Source of the DNA: Nitrospirota bacterium
Lineage (GTDB): Bacteria > Nitrospirota > Thermodesulfovibrionia > UBA6902
Length of the DNA stretch: 64,000 nucleotides
Reading direction: 5' to 3'
Assembly (NCBI GenBank): GCA_016214845.1
Contig: JACRMS010000008.1
Location: 42,693-106,692, forward strand
A program made the position numbers and the translations under genes. Below, one piece after another: positions 1 through 9,200 of the stretch. How positions within the stretch are numbered: position 1 is the stretch's first letter; each line of letters starts with the position of its first letter. The notes beneath the pieces were generated by a model. The model was given only the letters and a program-made list of their open reading frames with translations, was not told the origin of the DNA and did no database searches.

Positions 1-210
1 ATCAGGGGTAACTGTTATGTTCTTTACGAATTTGTCAATAATATTTCGCTCTATAAAGACCGTACTTTGCGCCTCGTATACGTCTGGCAGCAAATAGCTT
101 CCCCAAACTATGATTGAGAGACAAAGCATTGAGACAGCTATAAACAGATACCTTCGACTAACAACCAGTCGCCAGTATTGCTTAACATCAAATTGCACTG
201 TGTCATTCAT
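1..210 (-). CDS. Wzz-type polysaccharide chain-length determinant (N-terminal part only)
   Basis: Only the first 70 codons are in the window; the rest lies beyond position 1. The product begins MNDTVQFDVKQYWRL and has a hydrophobic segment at about residues 22-44 followed by a periplasmic stretch starting YEAQSTVFIERN. This is the usual Wzz/BcsE-like layout of a cytoplasmic stub, a first membrane helix and then the periplasmic chain-length domain. The ATG at 210 is preceded by GGAGAAG at a good distance, which fixes the start. It lies 41 nt downstream of the exporter gene on the same strand, so it is probably the PEP-CTERM/XrtA-type chain-length protein of this EPS operon. Family level is fairly sure; the exact subfamily is inferred from context. 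Confidence 0.75.
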   Translation of the reverse strand, partial: MNDTVQFDVKQYWRLVVSRRYLFIAVSMLCLSIIVWGSYLLPDVYEAQSTVFIERNIIDKFVKNITVTPD

Positions 211-251
211 ATGTTCACTTCTCCGGGTTAATATTTTGAAATAATTTCAAT

Positions 252-1052
252 CTAAAACAAACTTTCTTTAACTACAATAAAATCGCCTGGCAAAAGCGCC
301 GCATTCTGGCTTAAATCACCCTTCATTAAATCTTTTGCCTTAATAGATATTTTCCCCCGCTCACCATTCTCTTTCTTTCTTAGAATTTCCACGTCATTTT
401 CTTTTGCAAATTCCGTGAATCCGCCAACAGACAGGACAGCATCCAGGATTGTCAGTCCTTCCCTGTAGGGTATTGCACCAGGTTTTACAACAGCGCCAAC
501 GATATTGATCCGATTTTCGAAATTGTCAGGAATAAATACCATGTCATCCGGCTCAAGAACTATATCCTGGCTAAAATCGCCTTTTTCAAACAAATGGTAA
601 AACCCTGTCTTTATCTTTTTGCTATCCCTGACCAGATATGCGTTTACCAAATCTGCATTGTCTAAGGAACCCAATTGCGAGAGAAACTCAAGAAGGGTTG
701 TTTCCCGGGTAAGTGTTCTTACCCCTGAAGGAACGCCTTTTCCAAAGACAAATATCCGATAATTGGTCATGGCAGTAACAATTACAGTGACAATGGGGGT
801 CTTTATCACTTTGGTCATTTCTTTTTCAAGAACTCCGGTCAGTTCTTTCGGTGTCATGCCTGCGGCCTTTATTTCGCCTAATGCAGGAAGCGCTATTTTC
901 CCATCAGGTCTTACAGTGGTAACAAGACTAAGCTCCGGGCTTCCCCATACGGATATTTGAAGAGAATCTCCACCTCCGATAACATAGTCCTTCGCAAAAA
1001 CATTAAATGATATCAGTAAAAAAAATACTGTAGCAAATATAGTCTTCTTCAC
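252..1052 (-). CDS. Polysaccharide export protein (OPX/Wza-like, PEP-CTERM EPS type)
   Basis: A 266-residue periplasmic/outer-membrane polysaccharide export protein. It has a signal peptide (residues 1-20, ending NVFA) and then the Poly_export domain (YVIGGGDSLQISVWGSPELS... VRPDGKIALPALGEI), followed by two SLBB-like segments (about 100-175 and 180-262). Unlike classical Wza it has no lipobox Cys after the signal sequence, as in many XrtA-associated exporters. It would work with the chain-length protein downstream and the EPS assembly genes beyond the window edge. It is 118 nt downstream of prsT and probably in the same transcript, which starts from the sigma-54 promoter at 4351-4367. Confidence 0.85.
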   Translation of the reverse strand: MKKTIFATVFFLLISFNVFAKDYVIGGGDSLQISVWGSPELSLVTTVRPDGKIALPALGEIKAAGMTPKELTGVLEKEMTKVIKTPIVTVIVTAMTNYRIFVFGKGVPSGVRTLTRETTLLEFLSQLGSLDNADLVNAYLVRDSKKIKTGFYHLFEKGDFSQDIVLEPDDMVFIPDNFENRINIVGAVVKPGAIPYREGLTILDAVLSVGGFTEFAKENDVEILRKKENGERGKISIKAKDLMKGDLSQNAALLPGDFIVVKESLF

Positions 1053-1170
1053 ACGCCCTCCTGTCTCTTTGTATTCGGAGAAAATTGGAATAACTTTAAT
1101 TTATTCTTCTCTTTTTTCCCAAGGACAAAAGCAAATTTATTAGTTATGAGATTAGAATTCTTCAACCCTG

Positions 1171-3933
1171 TCACTTCTTCATCGCCTCTAAGGTTTTTTG
1201 GGCGTTCTCCTGTTCACTAAAAGGAGTCTGACGCCCAAGACGAATGGAGTTTTTAAGTTGCTCCTCGGCTTTGTCCTCCATCCCCTTTTTCAAATACGAT
1301 AGGGCCAAATGATACCGTACAGTGGGATCTGCGGGAAGATAATATGTGGCTTCTATGAAATACTTTATAGCATCATCATAGTTGCCCTTATTATAAAGCG
1401 TCCACCCAAGTGTATCTGTTATGCTTCCATCCTTGGGCATTACTTCTTTTGCCTTTTTAGCAAATTCTACAGCCTTTTCGACCGGGCCGTAGCCTTCCAC
1501 ATACAGGTATGCAAGATTGTTTAAAGCAGGCGCATTGTTCGGGGAAAGCTCCAATAGTTTTTTGTATTTTTCAACTGCGCTGTTTTTATTCCCCATCTGT
1601 TCAAGGACGGTTGCCTGAAGAAAATATACAGGCAGGTATTGAGGGGTTGCTTTTTCGATTTCATTAAAAGTCTCAAGCGCCTTTGGAAGATCATTATTAG
1701 ACATGTATGTTCTGCCCAAGGCCACTTTTATTTCTGTGCTGTCTGGCTTTATCTCCTGGGCCTTTTTAATAGAACTTATAGCGTTCTTGAACTGACGGCT
1801 TTCTGTATACACCAGGGCCAGTATCATATAACTTAATTCTTTCTTCGGATTTAAGGCGATAATTTCTCTCGCAGTCTTTTCTGCAGACGCAAAATCTTTT
1901 TTCCTTAAGTAGAGATTGGTTATTCCTCCCATAATATCTACCCTGTTAGGCTCTTTTGCCAGCAGCCCCTTCAGCTCTGCAATCGCTTTATCATAATCGC
2001 CCATTGCAGCATAGACGCTTGCGGTCCTTCCCGTGCCGAGAGCGGGAGCGCTGTCCTTTAAATCTTTGTATAAAGAAAGCGCTTCATTATAATTCTTCTC
2101 TGACATATATAAACGTCCCATCATCTCACGGGCCTGGACATTTTTGGGATCAATGCTTCTTGCCTCTTCAAGCTCTTTGGCTGCCTGTTTGGTGTCTCTT
2201 TTCCTCTGATAATATCCTGCAAGCGACAGATAAGCTTCTACTTTGCCGCTCTCTTTTGCCCTGCTGTAATAAGAAAGCGCCTCTTTGTCATTCTTGTCCG
2301 ACTCCATAATCTTTGCCAGCATCAGCAGCGCAGTGACGTTGTTTTTGTCTATGTCGAGCACCTTATTGTATTTTTTTATTGCGCTTTTCTTTTCACCATT
2401 GTTCATATCCACAAGCGCGGAATTAAAATAAGGCAGGAGGAACTTCGGGTTAGAAGATATAGCCTTTTCAAAATTCTGCTTTGCATTTCCATCATCTTTT
2501 GCCTCGTGATATGCAATGCCGATAATGTTGTAAAGTATCGCGTCATTTGTATTCCCCTTTAAACCTTCCTTGAGCGTATTAACAGCATCCTGATACTTCT
2601 TGTTCTTGACATAATATTTGGCAAGCATGATCCTGCTGTTCAACAGGTCAGGCGCAATCCTAACTGCACTGATAAACTCCTTCTCGGCCTTTTGCGCATC
2701 ACCAGACAATAAATTAAATGCGCCTTTCTTTATATAAGCATCAACAAGCCCCGGATTAAGCGCAATTGCCCTGTCAAATTCCTCTGTCGCTAAGTCCGCT
2801 TTATCCAGGGCCGCATAAGCGCTTCCGAGGATATTATGTGCAAAAGCGTTTTTCTCATCCATCTCCAAGACCTTCTTCGTCTCTCTTTCCGCATCCTCTG
2901 CCCTGCCTCTCTTCAGGTGAGTTACCGCAAGCATCAAACGGGGCTGAATCATGGTCTTTCTCATATCAATTACCTTTTGGAATTCGCTTGTCGCTTGTTC
3001 CAAATTCCCTTTTTCAGCATAAGAAAGACCCATATAGTAATATGCCCCGGGAATTGGGGCCTTCTTTACGGCTTGCTGCAGTGAAACCAATGCGTCGTCT
3101 ATATTACGCTCGTTATAAAATATGAGCCCTTTTAAATAAGAGGTCTCAGGGCTTTCTTTAGTTAATTTTTCCATCTGCCCGGCTAACTCTTTAGCTTTTT
3201 CAATCTTATTGATCTGCAGGTAGGTTAATCCAAGCTCCAGTTTTGCATTAACATCCGCAGGATACATACCGACTAATTTCTGATATGTGTCTATCACATC
3301 ATCAGTCTTGCCCTGTTTCTGCTTTATCCTTGCAAGGCTATAGAGCGCTCTTTTATTCTTGCTGTCGGAATTTAGGGCTTCTTTTAATAGAGATTCCGCG
3401 TGGTCAATCTTGTTGTCCGCAAAATAAACGTCCGCAAGAACCACCTTTGACGACACACTGTCAGGGGAAATCTTGAGCGCTTTAAATAGAAGCTCCTCAG
3501 CTTTTGCATAGTCTTTCTTTGCGGAATAAACGGCAGCAGCGACTTCATATGCCTCAGGGTTGTCCGAGACCTTGCTCAAGTACAGGTTTATCTCCTTAAC
3601 AGCGTCCTCTGTCTTCGAGGAGTATGTGTAGACTCTTGCGAGGGCTATATGGGCTGTGTCGAAAGACGGGTTTAATCTCAGCACCTTCATCAGCTCACGC
3701 TCCGCTGCTTCATATTTACCCTGCCCTATATAAGCCAGTCCAAGTTGATACCTCGCCTCAAAATAATTCTGGTCCTTTTCAATTGCCTTTTTTAAGACTA
3801 CTATGGCCCCGTTTGAGTTTCCGCCTTTAAGAAGCTTGACGCCTTTTTCATAATATTGCTGCTTGCTCAAATCCTTACTGCAACCTGCAAACAACGCCGC
3901 AACCAAAACCGTCAAAACTATTATCTTACGCAA
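1171..3933 (-). CDS. prsT: PEP-CTERM system TPR-repeat lipoprotein PrsT
   Basis: A 920-residue protein made almost wholly of tetratricopeptide repeats, some 25 or more units from about residue 25 to the C-terminus, many with the A..LG..Y...G....A signature. The N-terminus is a lipoprotein signal (LVAALFAGCSKD, lipobox Cys18), so it should be anchored in a membrane facing the periplasm. Length, lipobox and position beside the EPS exporter and sigma-54 regulator match PrsT, a conserved but functionally vague member of exosortase/EPS loci, presumed to scaffold EPS assembly or export. Its start overlaps the upstream pseudo-receiver gene by 8 nt, so the two are probably translationally coupled. 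Confidence 0.85.
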   Translation of the reverse strand: MRKIIVLTVLVAALFAGCSKDLSKQQYYEKGVKLLKGGNSNGAIVVLKKAIEKDQNYFEARYQLGLAYIGQGKYEAAERELMKVLRLNPSFDTAHIALARVYTYSSKTEDAVKEINLYLSKVSDNPEAYEVAAAVYSAKKDYAKAEELLFKALKISPDSVSSKVVLADVYFADNKIDHAESLLKEALNSDSKNKRALYSLARIKQKQGKTDDVIDTYQKLVGMYPADVNAKLELGLTYLQINKIEKAKELAGQMEKLTKESPETSYLKGLIFYNERNIDDALVSLQQAVKKAPIPGAYYYMGLSYAEKGNLEQATSEFQKVIDMRKTMIQPRLMLAVTHLKRGRAEDAERETKKVLEMDEKNAFAHNILGSAYAALDKADLATEEFDRAIALNPGLVDAYIKKGAFNLLSGDAQKAEKEFISAVRIAPDLLNSRIMLAKYYVKNKKYQDAVNTLKEGLKGNTNDAILYNIIGIAYHEAKDDGNAKQNFEKAISSNPKFLLPYFNSALVDMNNGEKKSAIKKYNKVLDIDKNNVTALLMLAKIMESDKNDKEALSYYSRAKESGKVEAYLSLAGYYQRKRDTKQAAKELEEARSIDPKNVQAREMMGRLYMSEKNYNEALSLYKDLKDSAPALGTGRTASVYAAMGDYDKAIAELKGLLAKEPNRVDIMGGITNLYLRKKDFASAEKTAREIIALNPKKELSYMILALVYTESRQFKNAISSIKKAQEIKPDSTEIKVALGRTYMSNNDLPKALETFNEIEKATPQYLPVYFLQATVLEQMGNKNSAVEKYKKLLELSPNNAPALNNLAYLYVEGYGPVEKAVEFAKKAKEVMPKDGSITDTLGWTLYNKGNYDDAIKYFIEATYYLPADPTVRYHLALSYLKKGMEDKAEEQLKNSIRLGRQTPFSEQENAQKTLEAMKK

Positions 3934-4306
3934 TTATGTTTCCCCCTGATATGTTCAAGTAACCGTTTATAATTCCGCAAACTATATATTTGAATCTTTC
4001 AAAATCGAGCGGCTTTACCAGGCAGATTGAGTTTTTGATGCGCTTCATTACTTCCAGCAAATCGCTGTTCAACTCATCTGACAGCACAATGGTAGGGATG
4101 TCCTTAATCAACTTAGATTTCAGAAAAGGCAGAGCATATGGATAGCTCGAAACAATTAACGAAATGCCGTTTGCAGAGACAAACTTCGCAGCTTCTTCCG
4201 AAGAGATGGCAAGTGTTGTTTGATATCCTTCATCATTCAATATGGCGGAGCATACTTTTGAGAAGCCGTTTTCATCTAAAATCAATATCTTTTTCGCGTT
4301 AGACAT
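3926..4306 (-). CDS. Degenerate receiver-domain protein (pseudo-response regulator)
   Basis: A 126-residue stand-alone protein with receiver-domain fold signals: ILILDENGF at the first strand (acidic pair at residues 11-12), IPTIVLSDE at strand 4 and the conserved Lys in VKPLDFE. At the phospho-acceptor position, where receivers have LxxxD, it reads SLIVSSYP, so the Asp is missing. It therefore probably cannot be phosphorylated in the normal way and may act by protein contact. It is the first gene after the sigma-54 promoter at 4351-4367 and overlaps prsT by 8 nt, which points to a role in the EPS system. I do not recognise a named family. Confidence 0.7.
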   Translation of the reverse strand: MSNAKKILILDENGFSKVCSAILNDEGYQTTLAISSEEAAKFVSANGISLIVSSYPYALPFLKSKLIKDIPTIVLSDELNSDLLEVMKRIKNSICLVKPLDFERFKYIVCGIINGYLNISGGNIIA

Positions 4307-4350
4307 TTAATCCTGTTTTAGAGTTGAAACTTAAAAATGCATTGCTAAGA

Positions 4351-4367
4351 TTGCAATTATAGTGCCA
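4351..4367 (-). promoter_or_regulatory. Sigma-54 promoter of the pseudo-receiver/prsT/EPS operon
   Basis: On the minus strand the sequence reads TGGCAC-TATAA-TTGCAA. It matches the RpoN -24/-12 consensus at every core base, with exactly 10 nt between GG and GC. The expected start site is near 4340, about 35 nt before the ATG at 4306. The sigma-54 activator encoded just upstream (4659-6050) is the obvious regulator. Confidence 0.85.
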
Positions 4368-4499
4368 CTGCATGCATTTCAATTTTTTTAAAATGAAACT
4401 GCGTTGTAACTGTTTAGATTATCTTATTTTATTTTCTAAGAAATGAGCTGAATTGATCTTCTGCGTGAGGATATTTTTATGACGTGAAAGCCAGACGAT

Positions 4500-4612
4500 T
4501 GTATCCAAAAGAAACAATAATTGCCAGGTCAGCTTAAAAAGTCCTTAAAAATCATTAGGTCAAAAAATATTTCAAAACTGTATCCTTTGGATACAAAAAT
4601 TGAGTGGATACA
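4500..4612. promoter_or_regulatory. Cluster of TGTATCC/GGATACA boxes, candidate activator sites
   Basis: The 352-nt gap 4307-4658 has no gene. It holds four copies of an 8-bp motif: TGTATCCA at 4500-4507, a 17-bp perfect palindrome (TGTATCC-TTT-GGATACA) at 4579-4595, and TGGATACA at 4605-4612. They lie about 130-245 bp upstream of the -24 box at 4362-4367, the usual range for enhancer sites of sigma-54 activators. They are inferred binding sites for the adjacent NtrC-family regulator. The motif was not found upstream of the other sigma-54 promoters here. Confidence 0.45.
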
Positions 4613-4658
4613 CAAGCAGGATTTAATATTGAGCAGTTATTCTGACTTCAGATAAAAG

Positions 4659-6050
4659 TTATGAGAAGGGCTGCTCTGCCTTTGAAGATACGACCTTGCC
4701 GTCTGCCTGTTTCAGCTTGCTGTAAAGTGCCTTCCTGGTTATGCCGAGCGCCTTTGCGGCCTTTGATTTATTTCCGTTGAAGGCATTAACAGCTTTGATA
4801 ACTGTCTCCATCTGAAGCTCTTTGAGAGGCTTTAATGCAGCTATATGCGCGCCGTCATGTCTTGCTTCTTTTCTGATCTCAGCCGAAATATCTCTTGTGC
4901 CTATTGTCTCTCTTTTGGTCAGCACAACAGCCCTCTCTATGGCATTTTCAAGCTCCCTCAGGTTTCCGGGCCAGCTATAATTAAGAAAGATTTTCATAAC
5001 TTCAGGCGATACGGAAGTAACATGCTTGTTCTCGCGCTGAGCGAATTTGTCTATGAAATGCGTTACGAGAAGGGGAATATCGCTTTTCCTGTCACGTAAG
5101 GGCGGCAGCTTGATCTGCACCACATTTAAACGGTAATAAAGGTCGGCCCTGAACTTTTTAAGCTTCACCTCTTTTGCCAGATCACGGTTTGTCGAGGCAA
5201 CCAGGCGTATGTCGATCTTTATCCTTTTGCTTCCGCCGATGCGCTCTATTTCCTTCTCCTGAATGGCCCGCAATATCTTCGCCTGTAACGAAAGCTCCAG
5301 TTCTCCGATTTCGTCAAGGAACAATGTGCCGGTGCTTGCCTCTTCAAATTTCCCAACCCTCTTTGAGACGGCCCCGGTAAAGGCCCCTTTCTCATAGCCG
5401 AAAAACTCCGCCTCAAGAAGTTCACGCGGCACGGCAGCGCAGTTGACCGCTATGAAAGGCCTGTAGTGCCTGTGACTGGTGTAATGTATCGCCCTTGCAA
5501 GCAGCTCCTTTCCCGTCCCTGTCTCGCCTAATATAAGCACATTGCTTGATGAGTCTTTAATATTCTCGACCATCCTGAACACATTATCCATGCCCGGGCT
5601 TTTGCCGATAATGCTTGAAAATCTGTACGTGGATTCAAGCTGGCTGCGGAGATTGGCGATCTCATTTTTGAGTCTTTTCTGTTCAACGGCCTTCGACAGT
5701 ATTGCCTTAAGCTTGACGTAGTCAGGCGGTTTTATAAAATAGAAAAAAGCGCCCTCTGTCATCGCGGTCACAGCGGAATCAACCGACCCGAAGGCCGTTA
5801 AAAAAATCACCGGTACATCGGGATGGTTTGCTTTTAAATGGTTAAAAAGATATAACCCGTCCTTGCCCGGCATCTTGAGGTCTGTAACGACTGCGTCAAT
5901 ATTTTCAACGGAGGTGATCTCTATAGCTTTATCGACTCCGTCTGCCTGATAGACATTATATGAAGCCTCCCCGAGAATAGCGGACAGGACCCTCAGTGCG
6001 TTCGGTTCGTCGTCAACCAGGAGTATGTTTGCGTTATGTTTTTTTTCCAC
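4659..6050 (-). CDS. NtrC-family sigma-54 response regulator (PrsR-like)
   Basis: A 463-residue transcription activator. Residues 1-125 are a receiver domain (acidic DDE at 13-15, phospho-acceptor D57 in VVTDLKMPG, conserved K in FIKPPDY). Residues about 140-380 are the sigma-54 AAA+ domain with Walker A GETGTGKE (175-182), the sigma-54-contacting GAFTGA loop (222-227) and Walker [11 protein letters not shown]. The C-terminus is a Fis-type helix-turn-helix ([18 protein letters not shown]). It is 18 nt downstream of its kinase gene and directly upstream of the sigma-54-driven prsT operon. By position it plays the role of PrsR, the activator of PEP-CTERM genes, although its kinase partner is not the membrane PrsK type. 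Function as a sigma-54 activator is sure; the regulon is inferred. Confidence 0.85.
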   Translation of the reverse strand: MEKKHNANILLVDDEPNALRVLSAILGEASYNVYQADGVDKAIEITSVENIDAVVTDLKMPGKDGLYLFNHLKANHPDVPVIFLTAFGSVDSAVTAMTEGAFFYFIKPPDYVKLKAILSKAVEQKRLKNEIANLRSQLESTYRFSSIIGKSPGMDNVFRMVENIKDSSSNVLILGETGTGKELLARAIHYTSHRHYRPFIAVNCAAVPRELLEAEFFGYEKGAFTGAVSKRVGKFEEASTGTLFLDEIGELELSLQAKILRAIQEKEIERIGGSKRIKIDIRLVASTNRDLAKEVKLKKFRADLYYRLNVVQIKLPPLRDRKSDIPLLVTHFIDKFAQRENKHVTSVSPEVMKIFLNYSWPGNLRELENAIERAVVLTKRETIGTRDISAEIRKEARHDGAHIAALKPLKELQMETVIKAVNAFNGNKSKAAKALGITRKALYSKLKQADGKVVSSKAEQPFS

Positions 6051-6068
6051 AGGTATCCCTATATTTTT

Positions 6069-7103
6069 TCACTTCTCTTTGCGCACCACAGCTTCAAGAG
6101 GATTTACCGGAAGAAATATTTTAAATATGGTCCCCTTCCCCCTGACGCTCTCCCACAGAAGCTTTCCGTTATGGGCTTTTATGATCTCACGCGAAAGGAA
6201 AATACCGAACCCCCTCTCATTTCTTTCAGGCTTATTTGAAAGCTCTCCAAGCTTATTAAGTTTTCTTCCCGGAATACCTTTGCCCGTATCGGAAATCTCT
6301 ATTACGGCATAATCAATGTCTTTTTCCCATCCCGAAGAAGTCTTTATGTCAATTGAACCGCCTTTGGGCATCGCCTCAATAGCGTTATTTATAATATTAA
6401 ACAAAGCCTGTTCTATCTGAAATGCGTCCGCGGACACAAGCGGCAGATCTGAGAGGTCGTGCGAGATTGCAATGTTCTGAATTTCAGAGCGGGGCTTGAT
6501 CATAGCGATAATAGTTTTCAGAATATCGTTGGGGTTTATCGGGGCAAATCTCAATTCGCCTCTTGCGGCGCTGAGAAAATTTGAGACAAAATTATCAAGC
6601 CGGTTGATCTCATCGTTGATTATGGTGCTGAATTCAAGGAGGGTCTTTTCATGCCCGTATTTTTCACTCAGGTAAACAACCGCGCCCTTTATAGCATTTA
6701 ACGGATTTCTTACGCCATGTGCAAGGGATGACGCCATTTTTCCTATCGCGATCATCTGCTCATCGGAATCCGACAGGTGCCTGCTCAGCGGGCATCTGCC
6801 CGAAATATTGTCAAGCACAACTGAAACTTCTTTGACCTTCCCGTTTCCATCTTTTACAGGACATAGCCGGACATCATATGAAATATTTGAGCCTATCAAG
6901 CAGATATGCCTGCTGGCCTTTATGTGTCTTTTCCTGCCGTCGCCAAAAACAAGCTCTATCTTGTCCTGCAATCGCGGGAATACATCGTTTACTTTTTCTC
7001 CAATGATGTTTTCAGCCTGTTTGCGGCCCAGTTTTTCAATATCGGAGTTCCATGACTTTATTGTAAAAGCACTATCGACGCTGAAATTGCATTTACCTCT
7101 CAT
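6069..7103 (-). CDS. PAS-domain sensor histidine kinase, NtrB/AtoS type
   Basis: A 344-residue cytosolic kinase without membrane segments. An N-terminal PAS-like domain (about 1-105) precedes a HisKA domain with phospho-acceptor H129 in SLAHGVRNPLNAIKG. The ATPase domain shows an N box (NIINNAIEAMPKGG), a G1 box (ISDTGKGIPG) and a G2 box (RGFGIFLSREII). The HxVRNPL form of the H box is typical of kinases that pair with NtrC-family regulators, which agrees with the sigma-54 regulator gene 18 nt downstream. The signal sensed cannot be read from the sequence; the PAS domain carries several Cys (residues 5, 68, 81), which might bind a cofactor. Confidence 0.85.
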   Translation of the reverse strand: MRGKCNFSVDSAFTIKSWNSDIEKLGRKQAENIIGEKVNDVFPRLQDKIELVFGDGRKRHIKASRHICLIGSNISYDVRLCPVKDGNGKVKEVSVVLDNISGRCPLSRHLSDSDEQMIAIGKMASSLAHGVRNPLNAIKGAVVYLSEKYGHEKTLLEFSTIINDEINRLDNFVSNFLSAARGELRFAPINPNDILKTIIAMIKPRSEIQNIAISHDLSDLPLVSADAFQIEQALFNIINNAIEAMPKGGSIDIKTSSGWEKDIDYAVIEISDTGKGIPGRKLNKLGELSNKPERNERGFGIFLSREIIKAHNGKLLWESVRGKGTIFKIFLPVNPLEAVVRKEK

Positions 7104-7179
7104 AACCTGATCCGTTTTGTATGCTTGAATCCTTCGATAAAATTATAGCGTATCCTGCAATGTTCTCAAGCAAAAAATC

Positions 7180-7944
7180 CTATATGCCTTTTTTAAACTC
7201 TTCCAGTAACTCAGGATACTCTTCCGACATCCCCATCTCCAGCTTATTTATGTCTGCCAGATAAGGCGTCCTGATGCCGTGATAATCGACCGGGTCGCCG
7301 ATTGCCTCAAACTTTAATCCGAACTTATTGAGCAGCAGCACGATTCCCTTTGTCATTATCGCGTACCAATAATTGATATGCCTTCGTTTGCTCTCCTGGT
7401 ATATGGCTTTGTACAAACTGATAATAAGCTCATGCCTGACGCGTCTTTCGTTGTTTGATGAACCTGCGCGTTGGGCCGGTTGTCTTTTATGCCTGTCCTC
7501 AAATCTTCTGGAATAAGACTTATTATTGGGCGAGTATTGATAAGTCGGATATGTAAAACTGCCGATGCTCCTTCTTTCCTCATCCGGACCGTATATGAAC
7601 TTGTCCTCGGCCCTTCTCCTGTAATCTCTGTGTATTACCAGCCTTGAAATTTCAGCAATCGCCTCCCTTGGAAGTTCATCTTTGTTGATGTCCAGTTCAC
7701 AGTATCTTTCAATCGGGAAGCCTTCCGCTGAATCCATTATCAACCTTACCCCACCGACGATTTTTTGCGCCGGGTCTTTAGCGGCAAAATGTATGGCTTT
7801 ATCATCATAGCTGTCTGTCAAGGTCCCGCTTGAATGGTCTTCCGGTTTTTCAAAACCCCATTCCAAGCAGTATACCTTATACCTCAGCCTGTAGATATCC
7901 GCTAATTCTTTTTCCGCTGAAACAATTTTAACTGCAAATGACAT
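7180..7944 (-). CDS. PEP-CTERM/exosortase-associated acyltransferase (LuxI/GNAT-like)
   Basis: A protein of about 254 residues resembling the autoinducer-synthase-like acyltransferases found beside exosortase loci. It shows YRLRYKVYCLEWGFE near the N-terminus, GGVRLIMDS in the core and AEISRLVIHRDYRR, the E.SR signature shared with LuxI-type enzymes. It probably transfers an acyl group from ACP or CoA to an amine acceptor; the product is unknown. I place the start at the ATG at 7944 because TTGAGG lies 9 nt before it; an in-frame TTG at 7959 overlaps that ribosome-binding site. It lies 76 nt upstream of the kinase gene on the same strand. Confidence 0.75.
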   Translation of the reverse strand: MSFAVKIVSAEKELADIYRLRYKVYCLEWGFEKPEDHSSGTLTDSYDDKAIHFAAKDPAQKIVGGVRLIMDSAEGFPIERYCELDINKDELPREAIAEISRLVIHRDYRRRAEDKFIYGPDEERRSIGSFTYPTYQYSPNNKSYSRRFEDRHKRQPAQRAGSSNNERRVRHELIISLYKAIYQESKRRHINYWYAIMTKGIVLLLNKFGLKFEAIGDPVDYHGIRTPYLADINKLEMGMSEEYPELLEEFKKGI

Positions 7945-8238
7945 AAAAATTTTCCTCAAACAAGTTGGGATAAGACATCAGGCAAAATTTTAAAGCTTTC
8001 AATAAATTGTATCTTGATTTGCTTCGCCAACCCCCGGGATAATATCTTTCCAAGGATAACATATTATATGTGACAGTACAAAATTTGCACACCTTGACAC
8101 AGTGCCAACTGTATTATATTTAATACGGACTGCTTTTCTTTGCACTTTAGTACAGCTAATATGCAATAATTTTTTTACGTTGAAAATCAAATGGTTCTTG
8201 TATAAAACTCATTACTTCGACAGTTAATTTGTTTAACA

Positions 8239-8254
8239 TGGCACATGAATTGCT
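8239..8254 (+). promoter_or_regulatory. Sigma-54 promoter upstream of PEP-CTERM gene
   Basis: TGGCAC-ATGAA-TTGCT is a core-perfect -24/-12 element with 10 nt between GG and GC. It lies in the roughly 600-nt non-coding stretch 7945-8559 and points to the PEP-CTERM gene at 8560. The implied 5' leader is about 290 nt. Inside it, a G-tract (8451-8457) precedes a tiny ORF starting MEMKNIFY (ATG at 8459). I saw no gene in the rest of this gap. Confidence 0.8.
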
Positions 8255-8559
8255 TTATTGAAAAAATAAAACTTTTTGAGGGGATAATGTCGCTTGACAA
8301 ATTTTTATCCGATAGCGTTTAATAACTCAATAAAATTCGGGGGACATAATATGAAGGGCTTGCGGTTAATCCATTATCAATCTTACTAACATCTTTTAGC
8401 ACAATACAGTAGCGCTGTCAGATTATTAAAGTTTTGGCAGATTCAATAAGGGGGGGCATGGAAATGAAAAACATATTTTATTAGCTCGGCATCAATCTAA
8501 CACTACCATCAATTTTTAACATTTACTATTCTATGACTCAAAGAAAGGCAGGGACAAGC

Positions 8560-9189
8560 ATGAAAAAACTTTTTACTCTTTTAGCTGTAACAATATTGGT
8601 TTCCGCATTTGCCATTCATGCAGATGCAGTTGTTGCAATCAATTTCGACGATGTTTCAAACCTTACCATGATTGATAATCAGTATTCAGCCTTTGGCGTG
8701 ATATTTTCAACTTACGGAGCTGCGGGATACAGCGATGGGCACGCCTATGCAAGAAACAGCTCTTTAAGCGCATCAAACCCTAACGTTATTGGCGGGAATA
8801 GGTCCGGGTACACGTATTTAAATGACACCTATATTACAGGCCGGGCGGATTTTTCAGCCCCGGCAAACAATGTTGAAATATGGGCCAAACCTTTCAGCAC
8901 CGATAACCTTCTTGCCTGGATGAAGGCTTACGATGCAAACGGCAATCTGCTTGACACCTTCAATATTAGCGGTTCGGTGCAAGGAGAAGCCTTTCTTCTA
9001 AGTATAACGCGTCCTGACTATGATATATCAAGAGTTGAATTCAGCGGGGCAAGCAAGAGAGTCACCTTTGATAATTTCTCGGTCAACGTTGCGCCGGAGC
9101 CGGTAAGCTCCATTCTTTTTATGACCGGGGGGGCAATTTTGGGTGTCAGGCGTTATTTCAAAAAGAAGAGGTCGGGAACCAGCGCTTGA
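8560..9189 (+). CDS. PEP-CTERM sorted surface protein
   Basis: A secreted protein of about 209 residues. The signal peptide (MKKLFTLLAVTILVSAFAIHADA) is followed by a beta-rich body beginning INFDDVSNLT, and the C-terminus carries the exosortase signal: PEPVSSILF, a hydrophobic helix, then RRYFKKKR. It should be cut and anchored or released by an exosortase encoded outside this window. I chose the ATG at 8560 rather than 8533 because GGCAGGGA lies 5 nt upstream and the shorter form starts directly with the signal peptide. A sigma-54 promoter lies upstream at 8239-8254. The body resembles the carbohydrate-binding-like beta-sandwich proteins common among PEP-CTERM proteins, but I cannot name a ligand. 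Confidence 0.85.
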   Translation: MKKLFTLLAVTILVSAFAIHADAVVAINFDDVSNLTMIDNQYSAFGVIFSTYGAAGYSDGHAYARNSSLSASNPNVIGGNRSGYTYLNDTYITGRADFSAPANNVEIWAKPFSTDNLLAWMKAYDANGNLLDTFNISGSVQGEAFLLSITRPDYDISRVEFSGASKRVTFDNFSVNVAPEPVSSILFMTGGAILGVRRYFKKKRSGTSA

Positions 9190-9200
9190 TAGAATAAAAG

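Noticed and set aside
8085..8107. TGGCAC and TGCAA on the minus strand upstream of the acyltransferase gene as a sigma-54 promoter
   Set aside because: The distance between GG and GC is 16 nt, not 10, so it cannot be a -24/-12 promoter.
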